Assembly: GCA_022825825.1 (NCBI GenBank)
Contig: JAJDWA010000052.1
Coordinates: forward strand, 1 to 64,000
Length of the DNA stretch: 64,000 bases
Origin: Candidatus Poribacteria bacterium
Lineage (GTDB): Bacteria; Poribacteria; WGA-4E; WGA-3G
Direction of reading: 5' to 3'
Part shown: piece after piece, positions 8,538 through 16,232 of the stretch
How the letters are laid out: the number at the start of each line of letters is the position of its first letter
How positions within the stretch are numbered: position 1 is the first letter of the stretch
Notes under the pieces: model-generated
Database searches by the model: none
Told to the model about the DNA's origin: nothing
Seen by the model: only the letters and a program-made list of their open reading frames with translations
Translations under genes and position numbers: made by a program

Positions 8538-9635
8538 TTGAAACAGAAGTTATATTTTATAGCAATAATTCTCGTCCATTTATTTGCCGTTTCTATGGTT
8601 GGATGCGGGGAAGATGATTCCGTCGAATTGCAATCTGTGGATCCGCCTGATGGAAGTACTATACCTACAGACGCATCTATCGCTGTTAACTTTAGCGGCA
8701 CGCCCCAAAATCTTTCAGTTTCCAAAGGGGAAGTAGTTACTTCCGATAATACCGCCACTATTTCAGGGCCGTTCCCATTAGGAACGCTTGAAATAGAACT
8801 TACTTGGGAAGGTGGCAATCGTAGACTTATTTATACCGTAGCAGACCAAGTAGGCGAATCCGCGGTCCCTGAAGGGATGGTTCTAATTCCTGAAGGAGAA
8901 TTTCAGTTAGGTAGTATTAGCGGAGAAGAAGGGAACGTGGAACAACCTGGATATAAGGTTTTCCTTGACGCTTTCTATATGGACAAGTATGAGGTAACGA
9001 ATGCAGACTACAAAAAATTTGTTGATGCTAACCCTGAATGGCAAAAAGAGACGATTGCCAGCAGGTTCCACGATGGGAATTATCTTGTAAATTGGGATGG
9101 AAATGCTTATCCAAGTGAAAAAGCTGACCATCCTGTCGTTTCTGTAAGTTGGTATGCAGCAGCAGCCTATGCAAATTGGGTGAACAAGCGGCTTCCGACT
9201 GAAGCAGAATGGGAAAAAGCTGCACGAGGCGGTGTTGAAGGACAAAAATATCCATGGGGAAATTCAGTTGATGATAGCAAAGCAAATTACACCCTAAATG
9301 TAGGATTTACTGGAAGCACAACACCTGTAGGTGATTATCCACCTAACGGATACGGTTTATTTGATATAGTAGGAAATGTTTTGGAATGGTGTCTTGATAC
9401 GTACGACAAAGGTTATTATGACGATCCGCCTAACAAAAATCCTATTGCGGGTGCCGATAGTATTGAAGAAGTCTTAGAGAATTTAAAGAACATTACATCT
9501 TCTCGGGCTTTACGGGGTGGTTCATGGGTTGAGAACGGTCAACCTCGCGTATGGATTACTTACCGCCGTGGTAATGAACCTGCGCGTACCAGCCATTTAA
9601 TCGGTTTTCGTTGTGCCAAGTCGGTAGCACCTTAG
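8538..9635 (+). CDS. SUMF1/FGE-fold lipoprotein with N-terminal Ig-like domain
   Basis: Translation starts at TTG 8538, eight or so bases after GGAG. A lipobox ends at Cys23 ('VSMVGC'), so the mature protein is a lipoprotein. A Big_5-like Ig domain (about 30-105, 'VDPPDGSTIPTDASIAVNFS') precedes a formylglycine-generating-enzyme-type domain (about 113-363) with 'MVLIPEGEFQLGS', 'EVTNADYKKF', 'RLPTEAEWEKAARGG', 'NVLEWCLDTY' and 'LRGGSW'. In true FGEs the segment after RGGS carries the catalytic Cys pair. Here it reads 'WVENGQPRVWITYRRG' with no Cys, so sulfatase activation is unlikely. A binding or structural role is more probable. Confidence 0.8.
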   Translation: MKQKLYFIAIILVHLFAVSMVGCGEDDSVELQSVDPPDGSTIPTDASIAVNFSGTPQNLSVSKGEVVTSDNTATISGPFPLGTLEIELTWEGGNRRLIYTVADQVGESAVPEGMVLIPEGEFQLGSISGEEGNVEQPGYKVFLDAFYMDKYEVTNADYKKFVDANPEWQKETIASRFHDGNYLVNWDGNAYPSEKADHPVVSVSWYAAAAYANWVNKRLPTEAEWEKAARGGVEGQKYPWGNSVDDSKANYTLNVGFTGSTTPVGDYPPNGYGLFDIVGNVLEWCLDTYDKGYYDDPPNKNPIAGADSIEEVLENLKNITSSRALRGGSWVENGQPRVWITYRRGNEPARTSHLIGFRCAKSVAP

Positions 9636-9662
9636 AATGATAGATTGAATATTGAGATTTCA

Positions 9663-9700
9663 ACAGGGGAACCTATTTCGTACAGGGGAACCTATTTCGT
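9663..9700 (+). repeat. Perfect tandem duplication of a 19-bp unit
   Basis: ACAGGGGAACCTATTTCGT occurs twice head to tail (9663-9681 and 9682-9700). It lies in the 600-bp gap after the SUMF1-like gene and was probably made by slippage or unequal exchange. Confidence 0.85.
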
Positions 9701-9735
9701 ATCAGAATCTTTAGTCAATTCATGCCAAAAAGTGC

Positions 9736-9837
9736 ATTTGGTGTTGATTCACCGGTCCTGGAGGACCGCTAAATTGACGCTTATGGTGTGGTTTCCTAAC
9801 CGCCCCCTGAGCGAGATAGATCACGTTAATTTGGTAT
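9736..9837. repeat. Poribacterial-type intergenic palindromic repeat region
   Basis: It contains a CGGTCC-TGGA-GGACCG hairpin (9753-9768), then 'GGTTTCCTAACCG' near 9790, and ends in GTTAATTTGGTAT (9825-9837). The last element equals the right terminal repeat of the 43449-43539 element. No matching left terminal repeat is visible, so this looks like a partial or rearranged copy. Confidence 0.5.
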
Positions 9838-9925
9838 AAGGAGTTTAAAAGTCGTTATTTTGATATTTTTAACCCTTAATCATGGGGATTTTAAGAAAAA
9901 ATTGTATAATTTCTGTAATTTTTTC

Positions 9926-9954
9926 TTGACAATTTCCGTACAATGTCATATAAT
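9926..9954 (+). promoter_or_regulatory. Perfect-consensus sigma70 promoter
   Basis: TTGACA (9926-9931) and TATAAT (9949-9954) are exact consensus hexamers with a 17-bp spacer, followed by an AT-rich discriminator. A transcript start near 9961 is expected. This is the strongest promoter I can see in the window. It drives a leader of about 280 nt and the three-gene accessory operon ending at 12608. Confidence 0.8.
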
Positions 9955-9960
9955 TATATG

Positions 9961-10240
9961 TGACGTTAAGAAATTCACGCGTTCTGGACGTTTTTAACGT
10001 CAGAGGTGCTCTTTAGATGCACCGACAGTGTAAAGTGAAGTCACACCGTCGATGCTGAGCACTGCTATTGTATAAGAATAACAGCGCTGGTGTCTATTTT
10101 AGCAAAGACCTGATAGTAACGTCAATGCATGTAATAGGTACCAGCCCTCTATAGAAATAGCTAAAACTATACAAATACCTACCTATTTCTGTAGTCTGTT
10201 AAAACAATTAACCTGCTCCATATAGTAGAGGAGGCACAAG
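9961..10240 (+). other. Long structured 5' leader or embedded small RNA
   Basis: The leader can form a row of hairpins. TGACGTTAA (9961-9969) pairs with TTAACGTCA (9994-10002). GGTGC (10005-10009) pairs with GCACC (10019-10023). CGACAGTGT (10023-10031) pairs with ACACCGTCG (10043-10051) with one mismatch. Weaker stems follow around 10064-10085 and GTCT/AGAC at 10092-10108. The first stem starts at the predicted transcript start. The leader ends with GAGGAGG just before ATG 10241. I do not recognise a known riboswitch; it could be a regulatory leader, a stability element or a separate small RNA. No coding sequence is apparent. Confidence 0.5.
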
Positions 10241-10465
10241 ATGAGACAGTACTACAAACCACTTCTCACTTCAATTTTTATTGTTACATTTATAGTTGCA
10301 AGCGGTTTGCTGCTGTTTGGCACTTATGATGCCACACAGGCAGACACGTTTGACTGTGAACGGATTAAGTCGGAATGTTTCCCGCGTGGCGAAAGACCGA
10401 CTTGTCCGAATCCGAATCCGAGAACCTGCCCGCTGGACACAGCAGTGCCAGGAACAACGCAATAA
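10241..10465 (+). CDS. Small membrane-anchored or secreted four-Cys protein, unknown
   Basis: The ATG at 10241 follows GAGGAGG at good spacing. The 74-residue protein has one hydrophobic segment (about 9-27) that could be a signal anchor or signal peptide. A short exported part follows with four Cys (39, 46, 55, 63) in a Pro-rich context ('CFPRGERPTCPNPNPRTC'). That spacing would suit two disulfides or a small metal site. I recognise no family. It is the first gene of the operon after the structured leader, 11 bp before the next start. Confidence 0.65.
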   Translation: MRQYYKPLLTSIFIVTFIVASGLLLFGTYDATQADTFDCERIKSECFPRGERPTCPNPNPRTCPLDTAVPGTTQ

Positions 10466-10476
10466 GGAGAATGATC

Positions 10477-11127
10477 ATGAAAAAAAGAATGATATGGGGA
10501 CTTGGTGTCCTCATGCTACTCGTGATTGCTGGTGTTTTCTTGCTGGTAAGGCAGAACACCGATACCGAACCGAAAAAGGTCTATAACCCACCTTCAGATG
10601 AAGTCTTACAAAAGATAAGGGATGATTTGGCAGCACGGAGAGCACAGGAAGCAGCCAAACCACAGTCGCCGAAAGAAAACCCAGAAACAGGGCATCGGCA
10701 TGCGGATGGCACTTGGCACGAAGGCACACATGATACACCTGTTACTGAGAACGCTGCTTCCGCTGCAAAATACACACTGCCCGATGATGTCTTTAGTGAA
10801 GCTTACACTGAAAAACTCACGTCACTCGTGCAGACTTGTGTAGAACTCTATCACTTGCCAAAGGAAGAACGTAAGGCACGCGGATATGATGAAGCATGGG
10901 TTGGAATATCTAACGCAAGGAACGATGCACATGAAATCCATAACCGTTATTACGAAACCGGCGATGAAACCTATTTGGAAAGATATAGAGAAATCATGAA
11001 AATTGTAGAGCCGTTTAAGGCACTCGTTCCAAGGCCAAATGCTCCCATGCCTGAATCGTTGCAGCTACTAAAAGAAATAACTCCAGAAATGGCTGACAAA
11101 ATCGATGAAATATGGAGGAAACCATGA
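10477..11127 (+). CDS. Single-pass membrane protein with HRHADGTWHEG motif, unknown
   Basis: I place the start at ATG 10477, seven bases after AAGGAG; ATG 10471 is less well spaced. The 216-residue product has one N-terminal membrane segment (about 6-24), then a charged helical region. A His-rich motif 'GHRHADGTWHEGTHD' lies near residues 68-82 and resembles a metal- or haem-binding patch. The C-terminal half is alpha-helical by composition, with no signature I recognise. Its TGA overlaps the next gene's ATG (ATGA at 11124), so the two are translationally coupled. Confidence 0.65.
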   Translation: MKKRMIWGLGVLMLLVIAGVFLLVRQNTDTEPKKVYNPPSDEVLQKIRDDLAARRAQEAAKPQSPKENPETGHRHADGTWHEGTHDTPVTENAASAAKYTLPDDVFSEAYTEKLTSLVQTCVELYHLPKEERKARGYDEAWVGISNARNDAHEIHNRYYETGDETYLERYREIMKIVEPFKALVPRPNAPMPESLQLLKEITPEMADKIDEIWRKP

Positions 11128-12608
11128 AAGCACTTATAGTTTTAGGCACACTTTTTCTTATTCTTGCAACGTTTATCTATGTGGCAAACAACGCCGCACA
11201 TGTTGCCCAAGGACACGACGATCAAATTGACATAAATAATGCAGAATCAGAAATAGAAAGATATAAAGGTTATATGGATGCTTATGCCATTGAACGAGGT
11301 CGTCTCGTTGCGGCAGCATACGCTGGACAGGCATTGCTGAGTACCGCACAATCGGGAATGGGAACTATAGCCATCTCCGCATTGTCCGGTATAGCTTCAA
11401 AAAGTATTGCAAATGCTCTGGGGTTGGGTGCGAAAGCATTTTTGATTGAACACGGCAGCACCGAGTTGGGTAGTTTTATAGATACGGTAATCAGCGATGC
11501 CAATACATATACCGCGGCTATCGACTACCTTTATAATAACACGACGAAACTCCCAGGTGTCGCTTTCGCGAATTCAGCATTTGAGGGATATATGGATGCT
11601 TGCGATGCCGTTGATCACTATAATGATCATAACTCCGCTCAACGGAATCCGCCGAATGTGCCGATTAAACCTCCTGATCCGCAGCTGCCGGTCTTTGGGT
11701 GCCCCGGAGTATGTGGAAACACTTACATCACGGTAGCAGAAGCCTTAAGCGACCATTACGCGAAATGTGGTACTGGGGTTGATGTCGATACATTTACAGT
11801 TCCATCCACCGAACTTGAATCTCGTTCAGTAAAACAGGGTTGTGGTAGAGAGTGGTATACCTGCGAACCAGAAGACGACGAGAAAGCCGCACTTCATGAC
11901 GAACGCACTTGCAAAAAGTGGCGGTTTATATACGATTCTGCATTGGATCGAGTTCTGAAATTTAAGTGTTCTGAACCTTACAGAAGATGCCTGGGAAAAT
12001 ACTTTGATCACAACCCCCGTGTTATAGGTTCCACCAAGCATTCTGACGAAGCGAATAACAACTCTGGTGATGAGCAGGCAGAGAACCCCTCGCCCTCGCC
12101 GTCACCAGCGATGCATGCTTGCGGTGTTCATGAGTCGTGGCAATCGGGTGATCATTCTGCTGGGGGGTGTGGTACATCGGGGCACTTTGCTTGCGATGGT
12201 TCAGACCATTCGGCGCAAGCGAGTTGTCCCTCAACAGATACCAATGGTAACACCTGCACTGTCACAGGGTTCTATGCGTGTCAGTCGCATACACACCAGT
12301 TCCCAGCACCTGCACCTGTTGATCCCGACCTGTGTCCTGCAGCCGATTGTAATGTTCGTCTCAACGATACCAACCGATCTGAACATGTCCTTGTTACCTG
12401 CACCGGCGGTTCCAGGAAATCTTGCAGGCAGGAATATTATAAGTGTCAAGCAGACGACCACAAATGGCTATACTGTCAACGCGGGAGTAGTTGTCCATAT
12501 TTTATCCATAACCAGTCCCGGTATCGGATACGCAGATGCATGGAGTCCAATAATGTGGGTGGGTGTATTACTGTGAATGGTAAACGTCAACCTCATGATG
12601 TGCAATAA
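11124..12608 (+). CDS. Large membrane-anchored Cys/His-rich extracytoplasmic protein, unknown
   Basis: The start ATG at 11124 follows GGAGG and overlaps the upstream stop (ATGA); the in-frame ATG at 11112 is less likely. The 494-residue product has a short N-terminal membrane segment (about 3-22). A small-residue-rich helical region (about 45-150, many Ala/Gly/Ser) follows. The last 300 residues are rich in Cys and His. There, units of the form aromatic-x-C followed closely by His recur: 'MHACGVHESW', 'SGHFACDGSDHS', 'GFYACQSHTHQF', 'YYKCQADDHKW'. These could be metal-binding or disulfide-bonded repeats. A Ser-Pro linker ('PSPSPSPA') precedes the repeats. I recognise no family. Confidence 0.65.
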   Translation: MKALIVLGTLFLILATFIYVANNAAHVAQGHDDQIDINNAESEIERYKGYMDAYAIERGRLVAAAYAGQALLSTAQSGMGTIAISALSGIASKSIANALGLGAKAFLIEHGSTELGSFIDTVISDANTYTAAIDYLYNNTTKLPGVAFANSAFEGYMDACDAVDHYNDHNSAQRNPPNVPIKPPDPQLPVFGCPGVCGNTYITVAEALSDHYAKCGTGVDVDTFTVPSTELESRSVKQGCGREWYTCEPEDDEKAALHDERTCKKWRFIYDSALDRVLKFKCSEPYRRCLGKYFDHNPRVIGSTKHSDEANNNSGDEQAENPSPSPSPAMHACGVHESWQSGDHSAGGCGTSGHFACDGSDHSAQASCPSTDTNGNTCTVTGFYACQSHTHQFPAPAPVDPDLCPAADCNVRLNDTNRSEHVLVTCTGGSRKSCRQEYYKCQADDHKWLYCQRGSSCPYFIHNQSRYRIRRCMESNNVGGCITVNGKRQPHDVQ

Positions 12609-12632
12609 GTTGTAAAGACAACCTATACTCTA

Positions 12633-12671
12633 AAAGGCAGGTCCCCGTTTTTGGGTGCCTGCCTTTTTCTT
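12633..12671 (+). terminator. Rho-independent terminator of the accessory operon
   Basis: AAAGGCAGG (12633-12641) pairs with CCTGCCTTT (12658-12666), with an inner CCC/GGG extension and a loop around TTTTT. A T-rich tract follows (TTTTTCTTT). It lies 25 bp after the stop of the third operon gene. Confidence 0.85.
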
Positions 12672-12758
12672 TATGTGAGCTGGGGTGTGCCTGTTTTAGA
12701 GTAGCACAAACTTTATGAAGTTTAAATAAATATTTCGGTAATTCTATAATTATATCCA

Positions 12759-12943
12759 GTGCGGTTTCCTAACCAAGGCAGAATACCGGACGCGTATTCT
12801 ACCACGCGCATACTTCTTTAGGCATTCCCCGGGGACCCCGCCATACAATGTGTGACGGGATTTATCCCCTAAATTGACGGCTATGGGTATGTCAGAATAC
12901 GCGTTTGGTATTCTGAATTGATTAGGAAATTGCACCTACCGAG
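12759..12943. repeat. Long imperfect palindromic intergenic element
   Basis: The segment 12759-12787 (begins GTGCGGTTTCCTAACC) pairs with 12907-12935 (ends TTAGGAAATTGCAC) as a roughly 29-bp imperfect inverted repeat. The right part 12892-12943 recurs at 53737-53788 with five differences in 52 bases. It includes the palindrome CAGAATAC/GTATTCTG. No gene is supported in the 12672-12964 gap. Confidence 0.7.
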
Positions 12944-12964
12944 GTGTATAATTGTGAGTAAGTC

Positions 12965-13762
12965 TTAAGTCTGAGACTTTTCCAGTGCTTTTATGCCGGG
13001 CCAATCTCGCCACATATCTTCGTTAGGCGGTTCCTCTTGGGTTTCTGCCAATTCCGTTTTCCGAAAATCGTATAGCACTGCCTGCCGAATTTGGCGTGAA
13101 TAGTTGTGTCCCGCAGCATGTCCGATGCGATGATGCCAGAACACAATATCACCCGCATTGCCGTAGCAATCAACACCCGGCTCTCTACTGAGTTGTTCTC
13201 GATCAACATCGTATTGTGGGGTCGGTTCGTTCTTATATTGCGATTTGTAATCGTAATAGAAGATTTTATGGCTTCCCGGCCAAACGGTAAACCCACCGCC
13301 TTCCGGTGGAACATCGTCAATATAGCCAACAACGCCAAGATGGAACGGATGTGCATCAACATGACATCCGATAGACTTTTTCGGAACATCCCCATAAGGT
13401 AGTGTACAGTAAATACCCCGCACGCGTTCGGGTACCACCAAGTTTCCCTCACCTAAAAACTGTTCTGCCATGTGCCAAACATTTGGATCGGTAGCAAGCA
13501 GTTTGACCATCCAATCTTCACCGCCAGGTTCGCGGTAATTCCAACGAAAACCTTTTCGGCGATTTGAATTGTCTTCATTCTCTTCTTCCGGTTTGAAGGG
13601 ACCGACCCATGTTTCTGGGTCTTCGCGGAGTCTTCCTTCCGGCGCGCCGTCCCATAACTTCGCCCGTGCTCGTTCCAGGAGTTCTGGGTTCAGTACGTTT
13701 CGTTTGATCAAATAACCGTTGTCTCTGAAAAATTCAATATCTTCTGATGTCAGTTCAACCAT
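12965..13762 (-). CDS. PhyH-family Fe(II)/2-oxoglutarate dioxygenase
   Basis: The start is ATG 13762, preceded by AGGAGG, giving 265 residues; an upstream in-frame ATG at 13804 lacks this site. It matches the phytanoyl-CoA dioxygenase family. The iron-binding HxD is His134-x-Asp136 in 'GCHVDAHPF', the distal His is probably His215, and the 2-oxoglutarate-binding Arg is probably Arg226 in 'HAAGHNYSRQIR'. 'GGFTVWPGSH' is also typical. It should hydroxylate a small organic substrate in the cytoplasm, but the substrate is unknown. It stands alone on the minus strand, divergent from the EamA-like gene. Confidence 0.85.
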   Translation of the reverse strand: MVELTSEDIEFFRDNGYLIKRNVLNPELLERARAKLWDGAPEGRLREDPETWVGPFKPEEENEDNSNRRKGFRWNYREPGGEDWMVKLLATDPNVWHMAEQFLGEGNLVVPERVRGIYCTLPYGDVPKKSIGCHVDAHPFHLGVVGYIDDVPPEGGGFTVWPGSHKIFYYDYKSQYKNEPTPQYDVDREQLSREPGVDCYGNAGDIVFWHHRIGHAAGHNYSRQIRQAVLYDFRKTELAETQEEPPNEDMWRDWPGIKALEKSQT

Positions 13763-13848
13763 AGTCTCCTCCTTGTCTGCAAATTGTAACGATTTCTGAA
13801 ACAAAAAGCAACAGAAATTTGAATGGTTCTGAATTTACCTCTGCAAAA

Positions 13849-13877
13849 TTGCAAAACACTTCTACATGTGGTATAAT
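13849..13877 (+). promoter_or_regulatory. Putative promoter giving a leaderless transcript
   Basis: TTGCAA (13849-13854) and TATAAT (13872-13877) are separated by 17 bp. The ATG at 13884 begins six bases after the -10 box, where transcription would start. No ribosome-binding site fits ATG 13884. Confidence 0.5.
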
Positions 13878-13883
13878 AGTGAT

Positions 13884-14252
13884 ATGAAAGACTATATACT
13901 ACTATTTTTCAATGTTTTATTGACAGTCATGGGACAAATTTTGCTTAAACAGGGAGTTAGTAAGGTCGGAGTCATCAACTTTCGTGAATTGGTGCCAAAA
14001 CTTACGCAGGTCCTATTAAATCCGTATGTTATCGGTGGCATTTCCATCTACGGTTTCACAACATTCGTCTGGCTTGTGATTCTCTCACGTGTTAAGCTGA
14101 GTATCGCTTATCCGATGTTGAGTTTGGGATATGTTCTGACAATACCATTTTCATGGTTGTTTTTCAAAGAATCTATTCCGAAAGTTCGTATAATCGGAGC
14201 TATCATAATCTGTATCGGTGTATATCTTGTTGCACAAGGAGAAGTTAATTGA
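13884..14252 (+). CDS. Small EamA/DMT-type transporter, ArnE/ArnF-like
   Basis: The protein has about 122 residues and four hydrophobic segments. It shows the DMT signature 'GQILLKQGV' in helix 1 and 'SIAYPMLSLGYVLTIPFSWLFFKES' around helix 3. It resembles small multidrug-resistance and ArnE/ArnF-like undecaprenyl-linked flippase subunits, which act as dimers in the inner membrane. The cargo is unknown. The ATG at 13866 lies upstream of the predicted transcript start, so I prefer ATG 13884. Its TGA overlaps the TTG start of the next gene. Confidence 0.75.
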   Translation: MKDYILLFFNVLLTVMGQILLKQGVSKVGVINFRELVPKLTQVLLNPYVIGGISIYGFTTFVWLVILSRVKLSIAYPMLSLGYVLTIPFSWLFFKESIPKVRIIGAIIICIGVYLVAQGEVN

Positions 14253-14728
14253 TACAGGAATCTGCTACCGATCTTCATCCAGATTCTAATATTTCTGCAA
14301 ATAGACGAGGTCAACCCGCCTCATCCCGATCTTACACTGCAATGGTCCTGTCGGCACTTCTTCCCGGACTTGGGCAAATATACTTACGCCAATTCGTGAA
14401 AGGATTTATAATCTTTTTTGTATTTGTTTCAGCAATTGCCCTCTTTTATCTCAACTCATATCCGGTGAAAGGCTGGAGCGATTTAGCACGGTTCGGACCC
14501 GCTACACAAGCTGAAACTCCCACAGATGACAAGGCAAATACAGATACAGATTCCGAACGTTCCATTCCCCTTTGGACACTTGATAATGGGAAAATATTGA
14601 TGTTTCGTCCTTCTTGGATTCTGAAAGTCACTTCGTCTATCCAAGCAATAGTATGTTGGATATATGCGGTGAGTAACGGATGGCGTGGGATGCGTAAAAC
14701 CAGTATAAACAAGTTAGAAACGGATTAA
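14249..14728 (+). CDS. Small membrane protein, DUF5683/TM2-like
   Basis: Translation probably starts at TTG 14249, coupled to the upstream stop (TTGA) and preceded by AAGGAG. After a polar N terminus, 'ALLPGLGQIYLRQFVKGFIIFF' (about 36-57) is the motif seen in TM2/DUF5683-like proteins ('PGxGQxY'). There is a second hydrophobic segment after it, a soluble middle region and a final hydrophobic segment near 125-145. It is likely an inner-membrane protein of unknown role, co-transcribed with the EamA-like gene. Confidence 0.65.
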   Translation: MIQESATDLHPDSNISANRRGQPASSRSYTAMVLSALLPGLGQIYLRQFVKGFIIFFVFVSAIALFYLNSYPVKGWSDLARFGPATQAETPTDDKANTDTDSERSIPLWTLDNGKILMFRPSWILKVTSSIQAIVCWIYAVSNGWRGMRKTSINKLETD

Positions 14729-14824
14729 AAAACGAAATTCCTATAATACATCCCGGTTTTGATCGAAATCTAAATATCAAAATTATACTGAAAGCGTCAC
14801 TATATAATAATAGATTGGCTCGAT

Positions 14825-16180
14825 ATGTTAAGAGCAACCCGAAAAGCAAAATTGAATTGTACATTTGTTTTCTGCTGTAGTTTATTTCTTGCTATATTGG
14901 TGGGATGTCAAAACAACACCTTGGACAAAATCGAAGTGCTTATCTATTCGGGAATGCCACGAGAGGCTGTCGAAAAATTGGAGGCTTTTATTCAGACAGA
15001 CCCCAAGAATCCGAGGGCACGGATGCTGCTTGGAAAAGCGTATAATGAAGTAGGACGTAATAACGATGCGATTGAGCAGTTCCAAAAGGCTTCGCAGCTT
15101 TACACTGGACAACCAGAAAAACGGATCGCTGCGCGTCTTGAATTGGCACGCACGTATCTCATATTTGGTGATAGAAATACGGCTTTTCGCATACTTAACA
15201 TCGTTCAAAAAGGCACTTCAGATTCCAAAATTCTACAAAAAATTATAGAACTGGCAGGAGATAGTTATAAGACAAAACAACTTACACGTGGTAATTATGA
15301 TAGCTATTCGCCTATCTTCTCACCAGATGGAACGCAAATCGCCTTTGCATCTTTTCGTCTTGATAATAGCGATATTTATTTGATGGATTTGAAGGGACGA
15401 ATTCAACGCCGCGTAACTTTCACGACAGATTTTAATGATAGTTCACCTGCATTTCTTAAGACTCCCAATTATATTTTTTATAGCAGTGAACCAAAATCGT
15501 CACGGGAAGTCAAAATAGTCGTTCAAAGTAGCGGTTCAACCCCGATTTACACAGGTTTTAATATAACACATATCCACAGCAAAATTACGCGTTCTGTTAT
15601 ACCAATCAGTTTTGGCGCACGCGTTCCGCGCTCCTCTCCCTCCGGCAATCAAATAGTTTACGAATCAAATACTGACGAAAACTTGGAATTATATTTTCTG
15701 GATTTGAGTGGGCTCAACCTTACACAAATTAAACCTGAGGAAGTTAAACCGAAACGTATTACTCACAATGAAACAGATGAAGGCAGCCCTGCCTTCTTTC
15801 CAGACGGTAAACGTATTATATTCGTTTCCTCGCGAAATGATGTACATCAACTCTATACTATGAATATTGATGGGCAAAGTGAAAAACACTTCAACCCAAA
15901 TCGCTTCGATTGCTACACACCCACCGTCTCACCAGATGGCAAAACAATAGCGTATGTGTCTGCAAGAGATGGTGACTGGGAAATTTATCTTATTGGGACT
16001 AATGGAAAAAATGAACGTAAGATCACAAACGACATCGGCAGGTCTATCCAACCGACTTTTTCACCCGATGGGCGATATATAGCGTTTGTTTCCGATAGAA
16101 GCGATAACTTTCACATTTATTTAATGGATCTAAATAAACCTGTTACTCGTGAAGATTTAGTGAAACGTTTGCAACAGTAA
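14825..16180 (+). CDS. TPR and PD40/TolB-like propeller lipoprotein
   Basis: A lipobox ends at Cys28 ('LVGC'), indicating a lipoprotein. Residues about 31-150 contain TPR helices ('ARMLLGKAYNEVGRNNDAIEQF'). The rest holds PD40 repeats typical of the TolB propeller ('SPIFSPDGTQIAFAS', 'PAFFPDGKRIIFVSSR', 'PTVSPDGKTIAYVSARDG', 'PTFSPDGRYIAFVSDRS'). Proteins of this type bind partners in the periplasm. It is not a canonical TolB because it carries a TPR domain and no Tol-Pal genes are nearby. The role is unknown. Confidence 0.8.
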   Translation: MLRATRKAKLNCTFVFCCSLFLAILVGCQNNTLDKIEVLIYSGMPREAVEKLEAFIQTDPKNPRARMLLGKAYNEVGRNNDAIEQFQKASQLYTGQPEKRIAARLELARTYLIFGDRNTAFRILNIVQKGTSDSKILQKIIELAGDSYKTKQLTRGNYDSYSPIFSPDGTQIAFASFRLDNSDIYLMDLKGRIQRRVTFTTDFNDSSPAFLKTPNYIFYSSEPKSSREVKIVVQSSGSTPIYTGFNITHIHSKITRSVIPISFGARVPRSSPSGNQIVYESNTDENLELYFLDLSGLNLTQIKPEEVKPKRITHNETDEGSPAFFPDGKRIIFVSSRNDVHQLYTMNIDGQSEKHFNPNRFDCYTPTVSPDGKTIAYVSARDGDWEIYLIGTNGKNERKITNDIGRSIQPTFSPDGRYIAFVSDRSDNFHIYLMDLNKPVTREDLVKRLQQ

Positions 16181-16232
16181 ACTTACGGACTTTATTCGGT
16201 GCCCTAATAGGGAAGACGAGGAGATTAGAAAC

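Noticed and set aside
9663..9700. Tandem repeat considered as a CRISPR fragment
   Set aside because: The two units are directly adjacent with no spacer, and no cas gene is near.
12067..12576. 169-codon plus-strand open frame
   Set aside because: It is an alternative frame inside the Cys/His-rich gene, with no ribosome-binding site and no family.
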